A DNA stretch of 64,000 nt from Carposina sasakii (taxonomy: Eukaryota; Arthropoda; Insecta; Lepidoptera; Carposinidae). The notes under the pieces are model-generated. The model was not told where the DNA came from. It searched no databases and saw nothing but the letters and a program-made list of their open reading frames with translations. This document shows positions 42,655 to 54,718 of the stretch, in pieces (within the stretch, counting starts at the first letter, position 1; the number at the start of each line of letters is the position of its first letter). Position numbers and translations under genes: made by a program. The DNA lies in contig CP053167.1 in NCBI GenBank assembly GCA_014607495.2, forward strand, positions 1,240,001 to 1,304,000. Direction: 5' to 3'.

Positions 42655-42870
42655 GCGGTTTAACTAGAATATATCAACTGCATCTCCTACCGTGGACGTC
42701 GTTAAAGAGTTGACTAAAGACTTAAGACTCAGGGGCGTTCTCTCATCGATAAACTAACAATCTTTTACATCAGATAGGACCTGCTAATGCTACTATATGG
42801 ATGTACGATCTGTACATGATGTAAGATCTTGAAGTTCTGCTAACCCCATTTTGCAAACACAGCCATGTGT
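42655..42870 (-). repeat. L-repeat copy, antisense
   Basis: CTGATGCGGTTTAACTAGAA, ATCAACTGCATCTCC, AGAGTTGACTAAAG, GTTCTGCTAACCCC and AACACAGCCATGTGTG, diverged. Confidence 0.6.
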
Positions 42871-43454
42871 GTACCGTACCTACTAATGTTTTGGACCGCC
42901 ACACAGCGTTTACCATTTAAAAAAAAAACGCCATAGCCCGCACATATGTGTTTACATACCAACAATCTTGATGCTTTAGGCGCTATTTCAGAATTTTACG
43001 GCAAATGAAATCCAATACAGACCATTATATTGTTGTTGTGCAGTGTCTTTGTCTGAATGTAGGGCAGCCACCGATCGTAATGTTAGTCTTCCTTGATTAA
43101 AAACAATAAGCAGGAAAAACTTTCACAGAGAAACTGTATTTAGACTCAATGTAGCACAGTCACATACTATGTTTATTTTGTTTTAGTTTGTTAGCGTAAA
43201 AGACTAGCGGACGCCCACGATTTCTTCCTCGTAAACTTGAGACTTTCTCTTTTTACCCGTTCCTGTGGGAATTTTAGGAAATAATTTCCTAATGTTCCCC
43301 GTAATAAAGATAAAAATAACAAATCGATACGCTCCCTACTTAACCATATCTTTTTACCTATGTCAGAAACAACTTATCCCGACATACATACTATATGTAT
43401 GTATACTGTATTATTATTATATTGTATATTACTATCTCTATCTATCTATACAGC
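42871..43454. other. Unassigned, with a Helitron end
   Basis: 43203-43245 (GACTAGCGGACGCCCACG) is an antisense Helitron 3' end. Otherwise nothing recognised. Confidence 0.35.
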
Positions 43455-43850
43455 CTCTTACACCCACTGCTGAGTAAAGGCCTCCTCTTCCCTATGCCAC
43501 TGTCCTCTGTCCTGGGCCAACCTCATCCACTGCTGTCAAGCAACCCTTCGGATATCATCTGACCATCGGGCGGGTGGTCTGCCCCTCGGTCTTAAAGCGT
43601 CCCTTGGCCACCATTCCGTCACCGCCTTGGTCCATCGACCATCATCCCTCCTGGCCAAATGTCCCGCCCACCCCCACTTCAGTCTCGCGATACGCTTACC
43701 CACGTCCACGACCTTGGTTCGACGTCGTATCTCCAAGTTGGGTATGCGATCGAGAAGCGAGATTCCGAGCATGGCACGCTCCTTTGTGCCACTCGTATTT
43801 TATGCAAGTACTCCTTTGTTAGCGGCCATGTGTCGGAACCATATTGTATA
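43455..43850 (-). pseudogene. RTE-type LINE C-terminus, second subfamily, antisense
   Basis: The reverse strand encodes MLGISLLDRIPNLEIRRRTK, RLKWGWAGHLARRDDGRWTK and RPRGRPPARWSDDIRRVA, followed by a diverged tail (43460-43530). Clearly distinct from the 41299 and 63563 copies. Confidence 0.7.
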
Positions 43851-44321
43851 TTACAGCAGAAGTAATTTATCTCTTCATGCTTTATTTAGTAAACCAATCT
43901 TGTTGAAATTTTGCATACATATAGTTGAGAGTACGGAGAAGGAGATAAATATATATTCTATAGTCCACGTGGACGAAGTCGCCGGCAACAGCTTGTTTTC
44001 TATGTTACTCTCTTAAAAAACAAATAAGAGCGGCATAAGAGATATTATTGAAGTTAGAAAGAGACGGCTGTGTCACGGTGCTTAGAACATCATTCCCTTG
44101 TTCATAAGTTAGGTAGGTAAGAGATTGTGTGGTGGGTGCCATGAGCGATAGCGATTTATAATATATAATAAAACTGGATTGACTATGAAGTAAAAACTCT
44201 GTATTCTCCGTACTGCACAAGAAACTACTTTTTTTTAATAGATCTAGATTTCCGATGACTCAATACTCAATAATTTATTGCATTCATATATCCTGATACT
44301 GATACAGAATAGTCCTGGGAA
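43851..44321. other. Helitron 3' end, then unassigned
   Basis: 43880-43997 (AACCAATCTTGTTGAAATTT ... CACGTGGACGAAGTCGCCGG, CAACAGCTTG) is a Helitron 3' portion in sense. The rest is unassigned. Confidence 0.45.
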
Positions 44322-44547
44322 CTTAATTGCCTACTGCAGTCCACTGCTGAACGTAGGCCTCCCGGGGCACGCCACAAGGCCATAGGGGAGTTTTATTGCT
44401 CATAGTCACCACGCTAACTCGCAGGCGGGTTGGTGATCGTAGAGTGATTTTCGGACTATGTTGTCAACACGGGGGACGCAGCTGTCCACCCCTCGGAAAC
44501 CCTTAATCTTACAATACCTACGGGCAGACATAGGGTGATGCTATTGT
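44322..44547 (-). mobile_element. SINE-A copy, antisense, diverged
   Basis: GCAGTCCACTGCTGAACGTA, GGGGCACGCCACAAGGC, CAGGCGGGTTGGTGATCG, TATGTTGTCAACACGGG and GGGCAGACATAGGGTG in order. Confidence 0.65.
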
Positions 44548-45281
44548 ACTTAAAATCCCTGTGACAAAATGAAAAAATACACAACACGACATCTTAAAGC
44601 AATAATACATTAATTCAATAAATAACATACATAAAGGCAGCAGTCGCCCATAACATAGTCCACGCAAAAGTACCTCACAATCATAAGGCGCAGATCACAG
44701 TGTGGAACGCGCTTAATGCCGAATTGTCCTATGTTTATATTCGCCCTTACTCTGCAGAATGTAATTATTCCGCCGTGCACAAATTGAGAGACTAGCGCGA
44801 ATTTAGGGTTATTCCCTCTAAGTAGAAGACATAAGAGACGTCGTAATGTTAACGTTATTAAAATTAAGGCGAAGTCGCGGTTTTATATTTTCCCCTACAG
44901 TAAATAGTATGTGGATTATTTCTGTGGCGGAATTAATACCAATAATATTACAAAGCATAACAAACGAACTTACTAAATAATGTTACTTACTAGATAAAGC
45001 TATACCAACATTTCTTACAATGTACAATAGTTAAATTACGAGTACCTAACAGAAAATTGTGGAAATCTAGTAAATATTTAGTTAAAATTTTAGGTTTATT
45101 ATTTTATCGTATTATTTCTATAGAGAATGTTGGTTTGTATTTAATTTTGTAAAACTATTTATACTACCTTACTCATTCATTCATTCGGTAAATCAACATT
45201 ATGAAATATGCAAAATTAAAGGTAAATAATTTTAATATTTTAAACAAAAGGTAATAAATACGTACTTACTATACGTAAATT
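44548..45281. other. Unassigned stretch
   Basis: Nothing recognised. Confidence 0.35.
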
Positions 45282-45537
45282 GGCCGCGTGGTGCCGGCAG
45301 AGTGGAATTCGTACCACCCCATATCTGCCCGGGGGTATCGTACGAGGCGATTAAGGGTTTCCGGGGGGTGGGCAGCAGCGCCTCCCGTGTTGACAACATA
45401 GTCCAAAATACAAACTGCGGTCACCAACCCGTCTGCCCAGCGTGGTGACTATGGGCAAATACCCCTCCATGGCAGCCTAGTTGCGTGCCCTGGGGGAGGC
45501 CTACGTCCAACAGTGGACTGCAATAGGCTGATGATGG
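45282..45537 (+). mobile_element. SINE-A copy, longest, apparently with its head
   Basis: Begins GGCCGCGTGGTGCCGGCAGA and runs to GCAATAGGCTGATGATGG. The start coincides with the far end of 10622-10878, so the element is about 255 bp. Confidence 0.75.
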
Positions 45538-45662
45538 ATACGTAAATTGAAATCCGTATAATAAAGATTAATAAATAAGGCTTGTCTTTGTTTTTGTTAA
45601 ACACACACAAATCTCTTACTTTTTATTCTTTCTTTTTTTTAACACTTCTCATTAACCTAGTC

Positions 45663-45870
45663 ACACACTAAGAACCCTAAGGTCTTGTATCATGGGTACT
45701 AAGCAACGGTACATAAATACATAGATATGTATAGAATGTTTCTATACCCATGAGTCGGAAACAAATATTGATATTCATCATATCAATGTTTGCATCTACC
45801 GGGATTCAAACCCAGGACCTATGGCGTCGCAGGCAGGGTCACTATACCAAATAGACCAATCGACCGTCAA
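45663..45870 (-). mobile_element. SINE-B copy, antisense, near full length
   Basis: CACACTAAGAACCCTAAGGT to ACCAATCGACCGTCAA, including GGGATTCAAACCCAGGACC (B box with one change). Confidence 0.7.
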
Positions 45871-46147
45871 CTTTAACAACCTCTATATTCTTTGATTTCA
45901 ATTCGGTCGGACATAAATATAAAACGTAAATTGAATAATTTAATAAATTAACTATACGAAATGAATTGTGTGGACGGATTCGTGTGAAATTTATTAACAC
46001 GAAATTAAATTAAGCTATAATAATTACTGTAGAAATGGATATGGAATAAAATTTATTTAAAGTTACATTTAATTGCATTGAGGATATCACAATGTGTGAC
46101 GTGATTCACGTTTACATTTTTGCACAAAAGAGAATTTTAATGTTGTA

Positions 46148-46360
46148 CTAGCGGCCGCCCACTGCTTCAACCGCGTGAGAGAGCATTACTCCTGTGCAAA
46201 GCCGGGGCGGGTCCTTAGTTATATTATAAACCTTCCTTGTGAATCACTTTATCTATTAAAAAAAACCGCATCAAAATCCGTTCCCTAGTTTGAAAGATCT
46301 AAGCATACATAGGGACAGACAGCACAAGGCGACTTTGTTTTATAATATGTAGTGATTTAA
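46148..46360 (-). mobile_element. Helitron-like repeat, second type
   Basis: CTAGCGGCCGCCCACTGCTT then the same sequence as 35861-36060 to TATAATATGTAGTGATTT. Confidence 0.6.
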
Positions 46361-46762
46361 CTTAACACAAACGCCAAACACATTACAATAATAATGAAAA
46401 AATAAATAAACTTTTCTATAATTTAATTATATGTGTATGTATAATTTTATGGCTAGGTAATAAAAAGCTATCTTTGATCATGATTTAACATAGGTAGCAT
46501 TTTGAGCTGACACCTTATATTCCCACCAGTCAGCAGCTAGTAAATGCGCTCATGTAACTCCACAAACACAACCGTATAATGTGTTCTAGTAAGCTTTCAT
46601 CTGTTAACAGTCACGCTACCCAAACTGAGATACCGCAGAGTTTGTACTTAAAACAGATCTCTTTGATTCTTAATGTTCACATTAAAACTTATGGCGCGTC
46701 TATTTCCAGAGCACTTTACTTTTATTACCGCAAAATGTTTATTTAAGCGTTTTTTATTCCAG
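46361..46762 (+). other. Probable intron end upstream of the Kekkon-like coding exon
   Basis: GTTTTTTATTCCAG ends at 46762, a good 3' splice site 10 bases before the start codon. The upstream DNA is therefore most simply intronic, and the 5' UTR exon and promoter lie further upstream, unidentified. 46535-46640 has faint L-repeat similarity. Confidence 0.6.
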
Positions 46763-46772
46763 ATACGAGACA

Positions 46773-49544
46773 ATGGGGAGGACGATCGCGCTGCTGCTTC
46801 TTGCCAACTTGCTTGCTCAGAGTCTTGCTGATTTCACGGCAAACTGCCCGGACGAGTGCAAATGTGTCTGGGCCAGTGGAAACAAGCAGGCGGACTGTTC
46901 ACAAGGACATTTCCAAGATATACCCAAAACTCTAAGCACAGAGATACAGATATTAGACCTAACCGGTAATAAACTGTACGAAATTACTAGACATGCCTTT
47001 GAAGATGTTAGACTTATAAACCTTAAGAAGCTGATCTTAAGAGACTGCAAACTACAGACCATTAACAGAAATGGCTTGAGTGGTCTAGCCATCATGATAG
47101 AATTGGACTTATCCAAGAATGAACTTAAAACCTTGCACGCAGACACATTTAAAGAGATCTCTAAAATTAGATGGATTCTACTAAACGATAATAATCTGGA
47201 GAAATTAGAAGACGGGCTGTTTAATAACTTGCCATTCCTACAGAAAGTAGATTTAAGCCAAAATAAAATTTTAACCATTGGGATGAAAACCTTTACGAAC
47301 GTACCGAAATTAAACATTCTGAGGCTGGATGGAAACAAATTAGAATATCTGAAACTTGATACATTGAGTACATTAACATCATTGTCCAATCTCGATGTCC
47401 ACGACAACCCATGGCGCTGTGATTGCTACCTGCAACCATTAAGGAACTGGGTAATTAGTAAGAATTTTCATACAACAGCTATAACCTGCGCTGAGCCAGC
47501 AAAAGTGCAAGGAAAGATATGGAAAAATCTGGATTCTAGTGACTTTGCTTGCAGGCCGAGCATTGTGTATCCCACAACCAGTACCACTATAAGATCTTCG
47601 GACTCCAACATAACTCTGTCATGCCAAGTCAACGGAAACCCCCTGCCTGACGTCAACTGGGTTTTAAACTCCCAAATCATAGACGGTGCATACCGATACC
47701 AAGGGGAAGTGAAATACTACATTACTCAAAGCAATCTTGAAACCAGTAAATGGGTAAATTTGACCATCACCGATGTCACCACTACGGATAATGGGGAGTA
47801 CCTATGTGTTGCCAAAAATCAGGGTGGGGTAGAAGAAAGGAGCCTCACATTGGCTGTGACCCACAACCCACCAGGCATTGTCGTCCCAACAGGCATGGAC
47901 AGCAACATGATGCCGGTTTTAATTGGCGTATCTTGCACTGCAGCTATATTATTAATAGTCCTGGTGATACTGATATATTGCTGCTGCAGACGCCGTGGCT
48001 CTGATAAGAAAAAGGCAGACACTTCTAACGGAGAAGCCTTAATTGAAGGATCAGTTATACCGGAAATGGAGAAGAGTCTAATAACAGCTGTGAATCCTGT
48101 CACTAAGCCACCAAGGAGGTATGATGCACCACCATCCATCATGAGTGGTGCCACCGAGATGTCGGAGCTAAATAAAACGTTACTGGACAATGATTCTGTT
48201 TTTGGTAAGTTAAAACCATTTTATATCATTAATCACCGTCGAAATATTACTATATCAACCAAGTTAACTAAAAACTGAATAAAAAATCTATTTATTGCCA
48301 ATTATGAGGAACGATTACAGAATATCTCTAATTAACCTTTATTGTTTCCCAAAATGTAATTTTTATTTACCAACTAAGTAACATAAGAGAGATATAGGTC
48401 ACTATTCCATTAATGCATGCAGGATTGTACACAGTTTAACAATAATTAATTTGTTGCAGCCCACAATGACGACGAAAAACGATCTCTGGACTTTGAACAC
48501 CCCTCAAAACGATCTCAAGACGCTCTCAACGCGGAGTATGGCCGCACTGATGGCCGAACATATCCTCCTGATCTCCTCTCCTTCCCACCGAGGGCAGCTC
48601 AAATATCTCCTGCAGCGAGCAATGCATCAACCGTCCCGGACACCACAAGGTTACCACCGCAGCTAAACCCCGTGAGCCCAATTCACTCGCCCATATACGG
48701 AATAAACACAAACCATAATATCTTCAGAACGCTTCCATACTCTCGTTCTCAATCTCCTTTCACTGCACCCATAACTCCACCTGTTGTCACACCTCGGCAA
48801 GGCTACGTAACCATTCCAAGAAGACCAAGAGTACCCAGCTGGTCGAGTACTGCTAGCACTCAAATATTACCTAGCTCTGAGGCTCAAGAACCGCTCTACG
48901 ATAACTTAGGGTTGAGAACTACTGCAGATGGCAGCTCTGTGTTGTCGCTTAATAAAGCTGGGGTTGAACAACAGTTTTCTCCGATGAGGAACCGGCCTTT
49001 ACCGGCTACACCGACTGTATACCCGAACCCCCATCAGATTTATTATGCGCCAATTGAAGAACAGGAGCCTGCGCCGTCACCAGTGCCACCGTTTTCACCA
49101 AACAGGAACAGCATCGCATCACAACTATCAACCCTATCTACCCCTGGGCCTCAAGAGCCAGTTAATCCCAGAATGAGTTGGGCTAAAAATACTTCAACTC
49201 CTCAACCAGAGCCGAGGAAACAGCTGTTCAGCAATTCCGACTCTGTGTCGCAAACTTCTGATACTCTTAGTCGGAGAGGTAAGCCTGAAACTGGGTCTCT
49301 TAGAAGGAACCCAAGGGCTGACAACAAAGAGGAAGTCAGCTCCCCATCGAAAGACGATGGCCGAAAGAACGAGAGTAACATGTCTTTAAATCAATCAATG
49401 AACCAATCCGGAACTTTAGGCAGGAGTGGAAAGATACCACCGAGGCCTCCTCCGAAGCCTAAGAAAAAGCCGGCGCCTGAAGTGAATTCAAGTCAGGCAG
49501 AAGTCCTATTTGAAGACGAAGGAGAAGACGGTACTGAAGTATAA
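46773..49544 (+). CDS. kek: Kekkon-family LRR-Ig transmembrane protein, two coding exons
   Basis: Coding parts are 46773-48204 and 48460-49544, 838 residues after joining in phase. Signal peptide about 1-19; Cys-rich LRR N-cap CPDECKC from residue 25; about six LRRs (LDLTGNKL, LDLSKNEL, LLNDNNL, VDLSQNKI, LRLDGNKL); C-cap NPWRCDCYLQPLRNW from 212; one Ig domain with Cys284 and Cys345; one membrane span about 381-405, then CCCRRR. The 430-residue cytoplasmic tail has YDNLG, the Pro-rich PPRPPPKPKKKP and ends TEV, a class I PDZ ligand. The architecture and the C-cap identify the Kekkon family, cell-surface proteins of which Drosophila Kek1 restrains EGFR and others act in BMP or neuronal signalling. 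Which paralogue this is cannot be decided here. The start is the first ATG after the splice acceptor. Confidence 0.88.
48205..48459 (+). other. Intron in the Kekkon-like gene, 255 bp, phase 1
   Basis: Donor GTAAGT at 48205 and acceptor TTGTTGCAG ending 48459. Joining the exons keeps one frame from the membrane-proximal tail into the Pro-rich tail. If unspliced, the frame runs into a stop at 48276-48278 and would give a 501-residue protein without the distal tail. Confidence 0.85.
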
Positions 49545-50885
49545 ATAATCAAAGTACAGTGAGACCAAAGTGCCAATGACAAAGTGATAAGCAAACAAGT
49601 GTTAAGTACAATTATATTGACATCCACGGTGCTCGTGTAAATATCGATCGTTCTAGATTTTATACCTATTGCGTACAAGATTTTACGGACCATATTTGTA
49701 TTTATTAGTTTTAACATTGTAATTAGCATTACCAATGTAAGTTTGAACAATTTCACTGTTCAATTATGTACACATATTGTTAAAATTTTAAGTATTTATT
49801 GTTCGGATCCCTTCGAAATCGAGGTAGCTTTAGCAACTGCTTGCCAGTTAGGCGTTTTACATCCATTTTCAAGACTGATTACTCTAAATTTACCTTGACT
49901 AATTTGACATTCCCGAAGTTCATTACCATTTTTATTCGAAAACTTTCCAGATTTTTTCCTAATGTTTGACTAGATTCTTAGTAGACTGAGTTTATAGAAG
50001 TCGCTTTTTTGCTATTGCCACTGTCAATAGTATATTTCAAGCGTTGGTTATCTCAGCTTCTGTATGGTTTATATTAGATATCCCAAAAAGACTTAAAATA
50101 TCAGCCGTAGTTTCGCATATAATAATTTTATCTTATGTGCTTTACTAAAATTGTGCGTATTATTTATGCAGAGAGATTGATTTTTTTCTTCTTCAGAAAC
50201 TACACATGGGCAGTTTGTCAATTTTAAGATTTTTAATTAAGTACATTTAATAATTTAGAAGAAAATATATTATCTGACTAAGCAAAATTAAAACACACTA
50301 TTTACGTTTTTTTTTAATGAAAATAATATGCAATTTAAAATGTCTCTTAATTATTTTGTGTTTCTGGCTTTCGTATTCCTGATCAAAAGAAAACATAATA
50401 TATTTTAAAGTTTTTAATTTATTTTTCTACTTGTGTTGTGTCTTAAAATGTGCAAGTACTTTGAAATGAAGTTTATTGTTTATTTTTTTATGATGGGATA
50501 TCTATACACTGTAAGATCGTGTTCTCTAAAATATTAACTTCGCAAAAATAAGTTAATTTATTTTTAGTTTCATGGCTGTATTATGTACTCAGTTGTAATT
50601 TGTAATTTTACAAACGTAACATTTGTTAGAAATTTAATGAATTTTAGTTCCTATACCACCTTTAGTTTGGCGCTCGAACATATATTTTAATATAGTATTA
50701 GTAAATTATTTTAATCAAAAGTTTTAAGGAATTATTTCAATCTATCGTGATCCTAAATTGCAAGGAAAATACTATGGAGATCTCATTTGAAAAACTCCAC
50801 CTTTATCTTATATCTTGTCGTCGTTCTCTTACTTTAGATCTTATCGAAATAATTTCTAATAAACTATAACTTTTAAAATATTATT
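49545..50885 (+). other. Probable 3' UTR of the Kekkon-like gene
   Basis: AT-rich, repeat-free. The first AATAAA after the stop is at 50857-50862; ATTAAA at 50287-50292 is an alternative. The real end is not determined. Confidence 0.5.
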
Positions 50886-52744
50886 GTTTTATGCAAGTTA
50901 AATGATGACACTATTATATTATATTACTTATAAGCATTAAGACAGTGCACAAACTTGACTGTTGTTAAACACTTATCAATATTTGCCCCCCTTTTGTCGA
51001 GAAGATCCGAGAAACGTGACGGTATCTCATAGGATATTTTTCAATCTCGACTTTTGTTCTTCATAAAAAACATGGCGTCAAGTCTTGATAAGAAATCTTA
51101 AGTTTACGATCAAAACCAGGCGTGAGCTAGAATAATGCAGCGATAATAAATATATTTACAACTTTTTAAAATATTTTCAGCAAGAATCCGTACCATACGG
51201 TAAGACAGGAAATCCAATCAAAAACTACATTTTGCTTTGAATCGAACCGTATTACAGTTTGGACCGTAGTTGCTATTAATAACATTCGAGATTTGAGAGA
51301 TTTCTCGTTTGAAACCATCGAAGTATTATTTCTAGGATATTCTCGGGATTACTTAGCGAGAGTGCCACGTGGTATATTCGATGGTTCGAATTCCAAACCG
51401 ACATAATTTCTTTCCCATCAAAGCTCCTTTTCGGATTCCATCCTAATAAACATGGTTTATATTTGATCGGTGACAGAAATTGAGGTATCTTCGGTAAGAC
51501 CCAGACCCTATGTAAAAATGTCCTCACCCTTCCTGCAATGTGATTCTGTAACTCGCACTTTTCAAACTCGCTCCTAAATCCGCAGGTAGTTTTCAAATTG
51601 CTATACATTTTGTAAATCGGATAGCTTTATAAAAAGTACATTATAATTTTATTATAAGATCAGAATAAGATTACATTATTTACATTTGGGTTTGCCCGGC
51701 GTCCGGATAAAGCCGGACATAGTTAGGCTTGTTAATTGTGTGTCCGACCAAAAAAAACGGGTTGGCCACTTTTGTTAGGTTTATTATATGTACATTTCGC
51801 AAAGGATAGTGTGGCTAGTGTAGCTGAGAGAATGCGCGAGTCGACTTTTTACTCAAATGTCCGACCAAACTGTAGTTTGTCCGAATTTTGGTTTCGGCGA
51901 CACGGCAACCCTTATTCATTCAATCATATCAGTAATTTGTCAATCAAAATGTTTTGCTATTAACATCGGGTGAGATCGAATGCGAAGTGAGAGTGAAGTG
52001 AGGTTTGAATTTTGAAAGTTACAGAATCAACCTGCAATTGAGTGATAGTAATAGACCTGTAATGTTCATCATGCCATTATTTTAGTTTTTACAGTACATG
52101 GTTAATTATATTACATAAGTTTACAATTATTTTGGTGCTTATGTAAATTTATGTTGGTGTCTATTTATTTTTGTAGCATTTTTTAAAATACCAAGTACAT
52201 GACAACAATGATTTTACGTTGTGTTCTTTGAGGGATGTTTATATGATTTTTATTGTGATTTTTGGATGTTTCGAATCATGTGCTTTTTGTGGTTATGTAC
52301 TATGATTATTTTTTAGTCGCAAATTGTAAATTGTATTTTTACAACATTTACTGTAGGCCTCCAGTTTTTTTTTAGCTATAAGTGCTAACTGCTGTATATA
52401 CAAACAAATATTATTAAACGTGATTAAAGTTATATTTCAGTAATCTGTATTTTCATTTCTACCTCATAGTCAGTAACTACAGTCGTTTTTACATTAGGCA
52501 AGTATAAAAAAGTATTTTCTAGAGTGGATTGTTTTGGAGCCCTGACTTAATACCTAATTACTCTTGCCGTTAGTTATACAAATGATAACCAAAAAGTTGA
52601 TCAAAGAGAAAATTCACTACGGTAGGCTTAGGTATCTCACCTTCCAGAAAGCAGTCGCGAAAGAGAAATACCTATACTACATAAGAATACCTAATATTTT
52701 TATCCGCCAGTTATGAAATTAATTGTTTTGAAGTTTATAAAAGC
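50886..52744. other. Unassigned AT-rich stretch downstream of the gene
   Basis: Few repeats, so possibly a longer 3' UTR or unique DNA. 51690-51900 repeats GTCCGACCAAA and TCCGGATAAAGCCGGACA, perhaps a decayed MITE. The 110-codon minus frame at 51276-51608 has no recognisable domain. Confidence 0.35.
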
Positions 52745-52971
52745 CATGAACGTATAAAGAACAACGGACGTAACGCTGTCACTGCACAGGTTGAAGCATC
52801 GTAATGGCGGCGCGTTGTGTATGTGTGCGGATTTTCTGGTAGGCGCCGAGCTTACTATGGGGTTTGATGGATAACGCGTCAATACTCATCGCTGCTACGT
52901 TACCGAGCTTACTATGAATGCTTCACTCCGTTTAGTGACATACTCTGTCCGTTATTCTTTATACGTTCATG
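52745..52971. mobile_element. hAT-like MITE, 227 bp, 8-bp target duplication
   Basis: Inverted ends CATGAACGTATAAAGAACAA and its near complement (GTTATTCTTTATACGTTCATG, in part). ATAAAAGC is present at 52737-52744 and 52972-52979, the 8-bp duplication of hAT elements. Interior non-coding. Confidence 0.8.
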
Positions 52972-53034
52972 ATAAAAGCTAAAATTTACTTTATATTATT
53001 TTAGATTATAATTATGCACCTTCTATGCTAATCC

Positions 53035-53230
53035 CGGGCTTCACTAGAATACATCAGCTGCATCTCCCTCCGTGCATGTCGTAAGAGTCGACTAAGGAAC
53101 TCGGGTATTCTGTCAGGCGATAAGCCATCAAATTTTCTCTCATCGTCGTAATCCGTTCACGCTATACTAAACGTGGCTATGTGATTTCCTTTATGACCAG
53201 CAGTTTTGGCTACCCTCATTAAAAAAATTG
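53035..53230 (-). repeat. L-repeat copy, antisense
   Basis: GGGCTTCACTAGAATACATC, AGCTGCATCTCCCTCCGTGC, GTCGACTAAGGAACTCGGG, GGCGATAAGCCATC, then ACTAAACGTGGCTATG and CAGCAGTTTTGGCTACC. Confidence 0.7.
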
Positions 53231-53499
53231 CCATGTATGGATGTAGTTATTCACATTTGTATGTACCGCGAAAGGCCAATATGTATTTGCTCTCTTTTCA
53301 ATATCACATGTCGAAAACAAAAGACGTGCAACGACATACATTTACGACCCTTAAATATTGGGTTGTAAAGTCTTGACAATGGAAGTGAAAGGCGAGTTAA
53401 GTTTAAACTTTTAATAGCATTGCGTCTGCAACACTGAAGTACCAAAAATTATAATTATCTGAACCGAAATAAATTTGAACTGTTTCTCATTTGATGTAG

Positions 53500-53560
53500 G
53501 TACCTACTACATGCATCTCTTTTTTGATTTTTTTTGTATGTGCAATAAAGAATAAGAAAT
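53500..53560 (+). repeat. LINE 3'-terminal scrap
   Basis: GCATCTCTTTTTTGAT and TATGTGCAATAAAGAATAAG match the end of the 55040-55395 LINE. Confidence 0.45.
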
Positions 53561-53790
53561 TTTGCTATCGCTTTGTTTCGGCTTTGCTATTGCTTTTACG
53601 TAATCAGGATGCCGACTGCATTCTCACGATTAAGACGAGTCTAGTGACCTCAAATACGATAAGCTGTTTAGGCTCTAGAGCATGCCAAAGAAATATACAT
53701 TACCTTCACTCGAAAAAACATAACCCTTCTGAGGCATTCGAGTAAAAAGTAGACCTATCGCTAATGAATGAAAGTAGACATATACATATA

Positions 53791-54050
53791 CAGGGTGTAA
53801 CAGAAAGGGTATGTTAAGCGAAAAGCTATGTAAATAACCCACTATAGAGAACCTATTTCCAAAATTTCAGACTTAAATTCACATTTATATTTTTCCAGAT
53901 AGTATGAAGAATTCCGAAACAACTCAGGAATATCCATACAATCTTGAAAAATGAAAATATGATTTCGAGTCTCAAATTTTGGAAATAGGATCTCTATAGT
54001 GGGCTATTTACATAGCTTTTCGCTTAACATACCCTTTCTGTTACACCCTG
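53791..54050. mobile_element. T1 MITE, full-length foldback, 260 bp
   Basis: CAGGGTGTAACAGAAAGGG to CCCTTTCTGTTACACCCTG, TA at both ends. The change AAAAAGGG to AGAAAGGG is matched in the opposite arm (CCCTTTCT), so the arms have been kept complementary. Confidence 0.8.
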
Positions 54051-54059
54051 TATAAATTC

Positions 54060-54285
54060 ACGGCTATTCCCGAAATTGGGTAGCCAAAACTGCAAGATAA
54101 TCCCAGAAAGACAGGTAATCCCAGAACCATGCACAGCGGGTACAGAAGTTAATGATAGAACCAAGTTGTTAGCTTCTCGCCTGAGACAATTCCCGGGTTC
54201 CTTAACAACCCTTACGATACGACATGCCTGGAAGGAGATGCAGATGACGTATTCTAGTAAAGCCCTGCACATCAGCGCAGGATAA
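54060..54285 (+). repeat. L-repeat copy, near full length
   Basis: ACGGCTATTCCCGAAATTGG, CCAAAACTGCAAGATAATCC, CAAGTTGTTAGCTTCTCGCC, TGGAAGGAGATGCAGATGAC and ATTCTAGTAAAGCCC. Confidence 0.65.
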
Positions 54286-54509
54286 ATCAATGACTGGCAA
54301 ATTTTAACGATTATAAGTCTCAATTTTTGTGGCCAAGTGAACTTCTTTTATAGTCCCTGAAATAGATGAACCAATATTTTCAGGCCTTATCCTTTTTATT
54401 CTTCTTCCATGACACTCAATATTTTGAGCTCTTCCACTACACTTGTTATCAGGTATATAGAGTAGATCGCTCGGAATTGGTACATCCATAGTACCTACTG
54501 AATTGCTTC

Positions 54510-54718
54510 AATCTTCAGCCTATTGCAGTCCACTGCTGGACGTAGGCCTCCCCCAGGGCACGCTACAGGGCTACTGTCATAGGGGGGTTTTTGCCCATAG
54601 TCACCACGCTGGGCAGGCGGGTTGGTGACCGCAGTCTGATTTATGGACTATGTTGTCAACACGGGAGGCGCTGCTGCCCAGCTGCCGGATACACTTATTC
54701 GTCTCGTACGATACCCAA
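54510..54718 (-). mobile_element. SINE-A copy, antisense
   Basis: TCAGCCTATTGCAGTCCACT, CCCCAGGGCACGCTACAGG, CAGGCGGGTTGGTGACCG and TCGTCTCGTACGATACCCA. Confidence 0.7.

Noticed and set aside
43627..44016. 129-codon plus-strand frame
   Set aside because: Mostly antisense of an RTE LINE, then Helitron DNA.
46817..47407. 196-codon minus-strand frame
   Set aside because: Antisense shadow of the LRR-coding exon; no motifs of its own.
51276..51608. 110-codon minus-strand frame downstream of the Kekkon-like gene
   Set aside because: No domain, no splice or start context, AT-rich surroundings; chance frame or antisense of 3' UTR.
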